Translations under genes and position numbers: made by a program
Part shown: positions 22,686-27,170 of the stretch, piece after piece
How positions within the stretch are numbered: the stretch's first letter is position 1
Layout: the number at the start of each line of letters is the position of its first letter
Source: UBA8828 sp046315175
GTDB taxonomy: Bacteria; Verrucomicrobiota; Verrucomicrobiia; Opitutales; UBA953
Length of the DNA stretch: 27,170 nucleotides
Assembly (NCBI GenBank): GCA_046315175.1
Contig: JBKDBK010000064.1
Coordinates: forward strand, 1 to 27,170
Reading direction: 5' to 3'
The notes under the pieces: generated by a model
Database searches by the model: none
Told to the model about the DNA's origin: nothing
What the model saw: only the letters and a program-made list of their open reading frames with translations

Positions 22686-25388
22686 ATGCCACGGCTCCTC
22701 CCGGCCCTCTGCCTGGCCCTCGCCGCCCTGGCGGGAGCCCAGGAGCTTCGCGTCCCGGTGCTGGGCGAGGCACCCTCCGTGCCGGCCTCGCAAGGCCCCC
22801 AGGGCCGGCCCCTCCTCGTCCTGGCGGAGGAAACGCTCGCCGCCGGCCTCGCCTCAACCTCCGTCGAGCTCCACCACCGGGTCCTCGCGCTCCCCGACCT
22901 GTCGCCGGCCGAAAGGGAACGCGCGAGCCTCGGCCTAGCCCTTGCCCTGCTGGAGCGCAACCGACCCGCCGAGGCGCTGGTCGCCCTCGCCTCCGCCCCT
23001 CCCTCGCCCCGGCGCGCGCTCCGGGAAGCGCTGGCGGCGCTCCTGCGCAACGACCGCGAGGCGGCCAAGCGCTCGCTGGAAGGACTGGTCCCCTCCAGCC
23101 TTCCCCCGCAGGAACGGCCCTGGGCGATCCTCGCCCTGACCGTCGCCAACCTGCGCGCGGACCAACCCGGAACGCCGCCCGGCCTTGCCGAGGCCGCCGC
23201 CGCCGCGGCCTCCCCGGGCCAGCGCCTCCGCATCGAGCTTCTCGGCAAGCGAGCCGTGCTCCTCCACGGCGAGGCGGACCGCGCGACGCTCGCCGAGCTC
23301 GCCCGGCGCGCCAAGGAGACCCGCGGGAGCGACGAGGGCCAGGGCTTCGCGCGGCTCCACGCCGCCGCCCTCGCCCGCGCCGGCAAGGTCGACGACGCCG
23401 TCGAGGCGCTCGACGCGACCGCGGAGGACTCGCCGGCCTTCCGGGCCGAGGCCGACCTCGTCGCCGGCCTGCTCATCGGCCCGCGCGAGGCCGAGGGGCT
23501 CGCGCGGCTTCGCGCCGCGGCCGGCCGCGCCGAGGCGCGCAACGCGATTCGCGCCCAGGCCGGGGCGGCCCTCGCCGACGCCATCGGCGAGACGCCGCCC
23601 GACCGGGTCGTCCAGGTCGCCAACGCCGCCTACGCCTTCCTGAGCGACGCCACCACCGGCTGCCCCCGCAACCCCGGCCTGACCGACACCATCCACCTCG
23701 CCCGCGCCCGCGTCATGCTCGCGGGCGGCAACCGCGAGCTCGCCCGCGCCGCCGCCGAGGACCTCCTGCGCGAGACACCCGGAAGCCCCCTGGCCGCCGA
23801 GGCCGTCCGCATCCTCGCCTTCATCGCCTGGGGCGACGGCGCCTACCGCCTCGCCGCCACCCACCTCGACCGCCTCGCCGCCATGACGCCCGAGGCCGAG
23901 CGCGAGTCCATCCGGGCCGCCTCGGCCGACTGCCTCTTCCTCGCCGGCGACCACGCCCTGGCCGAGCGCGCCTACGCCGCCCTCCAGGCCTCCGCCCGCG
24001 CCTCCGACCTCCGCGACGCCGCCTTCCACCAGGCCGTGCTCTGCTCCCTCCGGCTCGACAAGGGCGTCGAGGCCGCCGCCGCCCGCATCGAGGCCGCCGC
24101 CAAGGCGGGCGACATCACCCGGCGCCGGATCCTCATCGGCGCCTGGAACACCGCCGACGCCGCCCGCCGACTCGGCGGCGCCGACCTCTTCTCCCGCACC
24201 CTCGGCCGCCTCGCCCACGTCACCCAGGACGCGCCCACCGAGTTCGCCCTGCGCTTCGCCTGGCTCCGCGCCCTCGCCGCCCTCGCCAACGGCGACCGCA
24301 CGACCGCCGCCCTCCACGCCGACCAGGTCGCCAAGGCCCTCGCCGACCTGCCGGCCGACGCGCCCGCCGAGCTCCGCGCCGCCGCGCCCGAGCTCGCGGC
24401 CCACGCCGCGCTTCTCCGGGCGCGCATCGGCGCCGACACCTCGGCCGGCCTCGGCATCAAGGCGCTCGCCGACCTCCGGGCCAGGTTCGGCAAGGTCTCC
24501 GCCTCGGCCGCGGCCTATCTTGTCGAGGGTCGCCTCCTCGCCGCCGAGGGGCGCCACCGCGAGGCCCAGTCCCGCTTCGAGCAGCTGGCCGCCGACTTCG
24601 CCGACGACGCCGGGCTGGCCGAGTTCGCCGCCCTCGGGCTGCACGAGGCCGCCGAGCAGGCCGTCATCCTCGCCGACGCCGAGGGTCCCGACCGGCTGGC
24701 CGACGCCGCCCGCCTCTACGCCGCCTTCCTCCAGCGCCACCCCTCCCATCCCCTCGCCTTCCGGGCCCATCTCCGGCTCGCCGAGGTCTACCGCAGGCTG
24801 GGCGACTTCGACTCCGCGCTCCGCGCCCTCGACGACGTCGCCCGCCTCTTCCCCCAGCACCCCAGCCGCGCCCTCGCCGACCTCGCCAGGGCCGACTGCC
24901 TGATGGGCCTCGCCTCCCTCCGCCGCTCGCCCAACGGAGGCCCCGACCGCACCCGCATCAACCGGGCCGTCGCGGCCTATGAGCGCGCCGTCGCCTCCCA
25001 CGCCGACCAAGCCGATGTCCTCGCCGAGGCCCGCCACAAGCTCGCCCAAGCCCTCCTCGACCGCTCGCGCGGCGAGGGCCTGGCCGACGCCGAGGCCACC
25101 CGCCGCGAGGCCAGGCAGATCCTCGCCGCCGAGGCCGCCGATCTCCTCCGGGGCTCGCGCGAGACCCTCGGCGTCGGCGGCCGCATCTGGGTCGCGCGCT
25201 CCCTCCTCCTCCTCGGCGAGCAATGCCAGGCCGAGGGCGACACCGAGGAGGCCCGCGCCGCCTTCCGGCTTCTCCGCGACCTCAACGCCGGTCTGCCCGA
25301 GGGCGGCTCCCGCCTGCCCGGCAAGGCCGCCGCGGAAAGCAAACTTGCGGAACTCGGCGAGGCCACGTCCAATCCCCCCAGCCGATGA
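22686..25388 (+). CDS. Large exported TPR-type helical-repeat protein
   Basis: A 900-aa protein with a clear signal peptide (MPRLLPALCLALAALAGA, cleavage before Gln-Glu), so periplasmic. ATG 22686 is chosen because it starts this peptide; the frame is open back to 22530 but that part is repeat-derived. Nearly the whole mature chain is antiparallel helices of tetratricopeptide character; the clearest units are in the last 300 residues (AYLVEGRLLAAEGRHREAQSRFEQLAADF, HLRLAEVYRRLGDFDSALRALDDVARLFP). Such proteins often precede exbB/exbD in this kind of genome, probably as a periplasmic scaffold. The first third (to about 23.59 kb) is nearly balanced in G and C and uses rarer codons; the rest is C-rich like the neighbours. 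It overlaps the exbB-like gene by 4 bp. Confidence 0.8.
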   Translation: MPRLLPALCLALAALAGAQELRVPVLGEAPSVPASQGPQGRPLLVLAEETLAAGLASTSVELHHRVLALPDLSPAERERASLGLALALLERNRPAEALVALASAPPSPRRALREALAALLRNDREAAKRSLEGLVPSSLPPQERPWAILALTVANLRADQPGTPPGLAEAAAAAASPGQRLRIELLGKRAVLLHGEADRATLAELARRAKETRGSDEGQGFARLHAAALARAGKVDDAVEALDATAEDSPAFRAEADLVAGLLIGPREAEGLARLRAAAGRAEARNAIRAQAGAALADAIGETPPDRVVQVANAAYAFLSDATTGCPRNPGLTDTIHLARARVMLAGGNRELARAAAEDLLRETPGSPLAAEAVRILAFIAWGDGAYRLAATHLDRLAAMTPEAERESIRAASADCLFLAGDHALAERAYAALQASARASDLRDAAFHQAVLCSLRLDKGVEAAAARIEAAAKAGDITRRRILIGAWNTADAARRLGGADLFSRTLGRLAHVTQDAPTEFALRFAWLRALAALANGDRTTAALHADQVAKALADLPADAPAELRAAAPELAAHAALLRARIGADTSAGLGIKALADLRARFGKVSASAAAYLVEGRLLAAEGRHREAQSRFEQLAADFADDAGLAEFAALGLHEAAEQAVILADAEGPDRLADAARLYAAFLQRHPSHPLAFRAHLRLAEVYRRLGDFDSALRALDDVARLFPQHPSRALADLARADCLMGLASLRRSPNGGPDRTRINRAVAAYERAVASHADQADVLAEARHKLAQALLDRSRGEGLADAEATRREARQILAAEAADLLRGSRETLGVGGRIWVARSLLLLGEQCQAEGDTEEARAAFRLLRDLNAGLPEGGSRLPGKAAAESKLAELGEATSNPPSR

Positions 25389-26047
25389 CTCCCGCCACGG
25401 ACTTCTCCCTGCTCGCCGACGGCGGCGCCTTCGCCTGGCTCATCCTCGTCACCGCGGCCCTCGCCGCCCTCTTCATGGTCGAGCGCGCCCTCTTCCTCCA
25501 CCGCGGACACGTGCGGTCGGCCGACTTCATCGAGGGCGTCCGCAACAACCTCCGCGCCGGCCGCGCCGTCGAGGCCCTCGCCGCCTGCGAGGACTCGCCC
25601 GGCCCCGTGCCCCGCGTCGTCAAGGCCGCCCTCCTGCGCATCCCCGCGGGCGAGGACGCCATGCGGGCCGCCGCCACCGAGGCCGCCCTCCTCGAGCTGC
25701 CCGTGCTTGAGCGACGCCTCGGCACCCTCGCCGCCCTCGGCCAGCTCGCGCCCCTCCTCGGCCTCGCCGGGGCCGCCGTCGCCGGATTCGACATCGCCGG
25801 CGCCCTCCGCGACGGCAGCCTCTACGGCGCCCCCGACGCCCTCCTCCTCGAGGCCCAGTCGGCCCTCGCCACCGCCGCCCTCGGGCTCGCCGTCGCCGCC
25901 GTCTGCGGCGTCGGGCACCACTTCCTCTCCGGACGTGTCCGCGCCATCGCCACCGAGATGGAGATCGCCGCCTGGAGCCTCATCACCTTCGTCCGGCACG
26001 AGCTCCCCGAGGAGCAGGCCGCCGAGCGCATGCGCGCCCAGCGATGA
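25385..26047 (+). CDS. ExbB/TolQ/MotA-family membrane protein, atypical
   Basis: A 220-aa inner-membrane protein with the ExbB plan: helix 1 at about 15-32, a cytoplasmic stretch, helices 2 and 3 at about 118-140 and 155-178. LGQLAPLLGLAG is the recognisable start of helix 2 and ALATAALGLAVAA of helix 3. Aligned by eye without gaps to the family consensus, the helix-2 Thr of the LLGT motif is Ala130, and the helix-3 Glu of the consensus (E176 of E. coli ExbB) is Ser159; the following Pro is Val. These residues line the ion path in studied members. It overlaps both neighbours by 4 bp, so it is tightly coupled to the repeat protein and the ExbD-like protein. Confidence 0.75.
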   Translation: MTPATDFSLLADGGAFAWLILVTAALAALFMVERALFLHRGHVRSADFIEGVRNNLRAGRAVEALAACEDSPGPVPRVVKAALLRIPAGEDAMRAAATEAALLELPVLERRLGTLAALGQLAPLLGLAGAAVAGFDIAGALRDGSLYGAPDALLLEAQSALATAALGLAVAAVCGVGHHFLSGRVRAIATEMEIAAWSLITFVRHELPEEQAAERMRAQR

Positions 26048-26502
26048 GGACCCCCCTCGGCATCCTCGAGCGCGTGCCCGTCGGCTCACCCCGGCTCGCC
26101 GCCACCCCGGTCCTGCTCGGCCTCGCCTGCCTCGCCCTCGCCGGCCTGATCGCCTCGCCGCTCGCCCACTACCGCGGCGTCTACCTCTCCCTCGACGGCT
26201 CGCCCGCCACCGTTCCCGAGGTGCCGTCGTCCAACCGGGCCGACCTCGCGCGCGTCGGCGCCGTCGCCACCCTCGTCTCGGCCCGGGGCGCGGGCACCTA
26301 CCTGCTCGAGGGCCGCATCGTCGAGGGCAAGGACGCCCTCGCCGTCGAGCTCCGCCGCATCGCCGCCAACCCGGCCCGCCGCGGCCGCCCCCTGCTCGTC
26401 CGCGCCGACCGCTCCCAGACCCTGCAGGGCCTGGCCGACCTGGCCGACGCCGCCCGCGCGGCCGGCTTCCCCGGCATCCTCCTCGCCACCGAGACCCCTT
26501 GA
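26044..26502 (+). CDS. ExbD/TolR-like protein lacking the membrane aspartate
   Basis: A 152-aa protein with one membrane helix (about 20-42) and a periplasmic domain whose end, PLLVRADRSQTLQGLADLADAARAAGF (about 116-142), is the ExbD/TolR consensus. In ExbD and TolR the helix begins with a conserved Asp (PLIDVVFLL type) that is essential for proton use. Here the helix reads ATPVLLGLACLALAGLI and contains no acidic residue. The N-terminal cytoplasmic part is normal in length. It overlaps the ExbB-like gene by 4 bp; uppS begins 2 bp after its stop. Assignment rests on the periplasmic motif and on the neighbour. Confidence 0.7.
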   Translation: MRTPLGILERVPVGSPRLAATPVLLGLACLALAGLIASPLAHYRGVYLSLDGSPATVPEVPSSNRADLARVGAVATLVSARGAGTYLLEGRIVEGKDALAVELRRIAANPARRGRPLLVRADRSQTLQGLADLADAARAAGFPGILLATETP

Positions 26503-26504
26503 GC

Positions 26505-27170
26505 ATGTCCAACCCGGCGCCGCAGCCCTCCCGAGTCCCCGCCCACGTCGGGATCATCATGGACGGCAACGGCCGCTGGGCCAAGGCCCGCGGGCTCCCC
26601 CGGCTGGAGGGCCATCGGCGCGGGGCCGAGCGCCTCATCGAGGTGGTCGACGCCGCCATCGACCACGGCGTCCGCTGCCTCACCCTCTACGCCTTCTCCG
26701 CCGAGAACTGGCGCCGACCCGCCGAGGAGGTCGGCGGCCTCTTCAAGCTCGGCGAGTGGGTCCTCCGCCTCCACCTCAGCCGCCTGTCCAAGCGCCGCGT
26801 GCGCTTCCGGACCATCGGCGACCTCACCGCGATGCCGGAGTTCATCCGCATCCCCATCGAGGAGGCCGTCGCCTCGAGCCGCGACAACGCCGACTTCGAC
26901 CTCGTCATCGCCCTCAACTATGGCTCGCGCCAGGAGGTGACCCGAGCCGCGCGCTCCCTCGCGGCCGACGCCGCCGCCGGCCGCCTCGACCCCGCCGCCA
27001 TCGACTGGGGAACCCTCGCCTCGCGACTCGAGACCGCCGGCCTGCCCGACCCCGACCTCATCATCCGCACCTCGGGGGAATGCCGGCTGAGCAACTTCCT
27101 CCTCCTCCAGGCGGCCTACGCCGAGATCGTCATCACGCCCACCTACTGGCCCGACTTCGGGGCCGAGGCC
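26505..27170 (+). CDS. uppS: Undecaprenyl diphosphate synthase (3' end outside window)
   Basis: The cis-prenyltransferase that builds the C55 lipid carrier for peptidoglycan and O-antigen. The frame is open from ATG 26505 to the window edge (222 codons, no stop), and most of the usual 240-260 aa is present. IIMDGNGRWAKARG holds catalytic Asp20; GHRRGAE, LTLYAFSAENWRRP, ALNYGSRQE and DLIIRTSGECRLSNFLL are all family signatures. The last normally reads SGEQR; here Cys replaces Gln. It follows the ExbD-like gene by 2 bp, probably in the same transcript. Confidence 0.95.
   Translation, partial: MSNPAPQPSRVPAHVGIIMDGNGRWAKARGLPRLEGHRRGAERLIEVVDAAIDHGVRCLTLYAFSAENWRRPAEEVGGLFKLGEWVLRLHLSRLSKRRVRFRTIGDLTAMPEFIRIPIEEAVASSRDNADFDLVIALNYGSRQEVTRAARSLAADAAAGRLDPAAIDWGTLASRLETAGLPDPDLIIRTSGECRLSNFLLLQAAYAEIVITPTYWPDFGAEA

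Overview
The window looks like core chromosome of a Gram-negative, very GC-rich bacterium. By eye GC is above 70 percent, with strongly C-ending codons in the forward genes. Lipid A kinase (LpxK), a Yej-type peptide importer, TatA, ExbB/ExbD-like proteins and UppS show a diderm cell. The gene mix, the shape of the proteins and the scarcity of Shine-Dalgarno sites fit Verrucomicrobiota, perhaps Opitutales. That placement is inference from gene content; no rRNA marker is present. No tRNA, rRNA, CRISPR array, phage gene or transposase was seen.

Layout. 1-342: repeat-rich intergenic DNA. 343-4777 (+): yejB-yejE-yejA, coupled by ATGA overlaps, without the ATPase gene yejF. 4784-5974 (-): lpxK, convergent with yejA. 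6041-7518 (+): panD and a class V aminotransferase, overlapping. 7552-10176 (+): topoisomerase III, with a candidate leaderless promoter. 10177-10692: a 516-bp spacer with two more copies of the repeat element. 10693-13461 (-): acylphosphatase, ABC-2 ATPase, ABC-2 permease and a TPR-like protein, an apparent four-gene operon. 13519-17408 (+): tatA, ribE, lipA and a UvrD-family helicase. 17485-22411 (+): serA-plsY-hom-lysC with spacers of 4-7 bp. 22412-22685: a third repeat-rich spacer. 22686-27170 (+): a 900-aa exported helical-repeat protein, an ExbB-like and an ExbD-like protein overlapping by 4 bp, then uppS, cut by the window end.

How the genes work together. The yej genes import oligopeptides. 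panD feeds beta-alanine to CoA synthesis. serA starts serine synthesis, and hom with lysC commit aspartate to the threonine/methionine/lysine family; the class V aminotransferase could supply the missing phosphoserine transaminase step, but that is not proven. plsY, lpxK and uppS serve phospholipid, lipid A and cell-wall carrier synthesis.

The least ordinary features are: (1) a composite intergenic repeat made of short-period tandem modules (9, 9, 8 and about 8 nt) in a fixed order ending in a GC hairpin, with related 9-nt arrays in opposing orientation in two spacers; (2) an ExbB/ExbD-like pair next to a large periplasmic repeat protein in which the residues expected to carry protons appear to be replaced; (3) large extracytoplasmic insertions at equivalent places in both Yej permeases; (4) an abrupt base-composition change inside the 900-aa protein gene near 23.59 kb.
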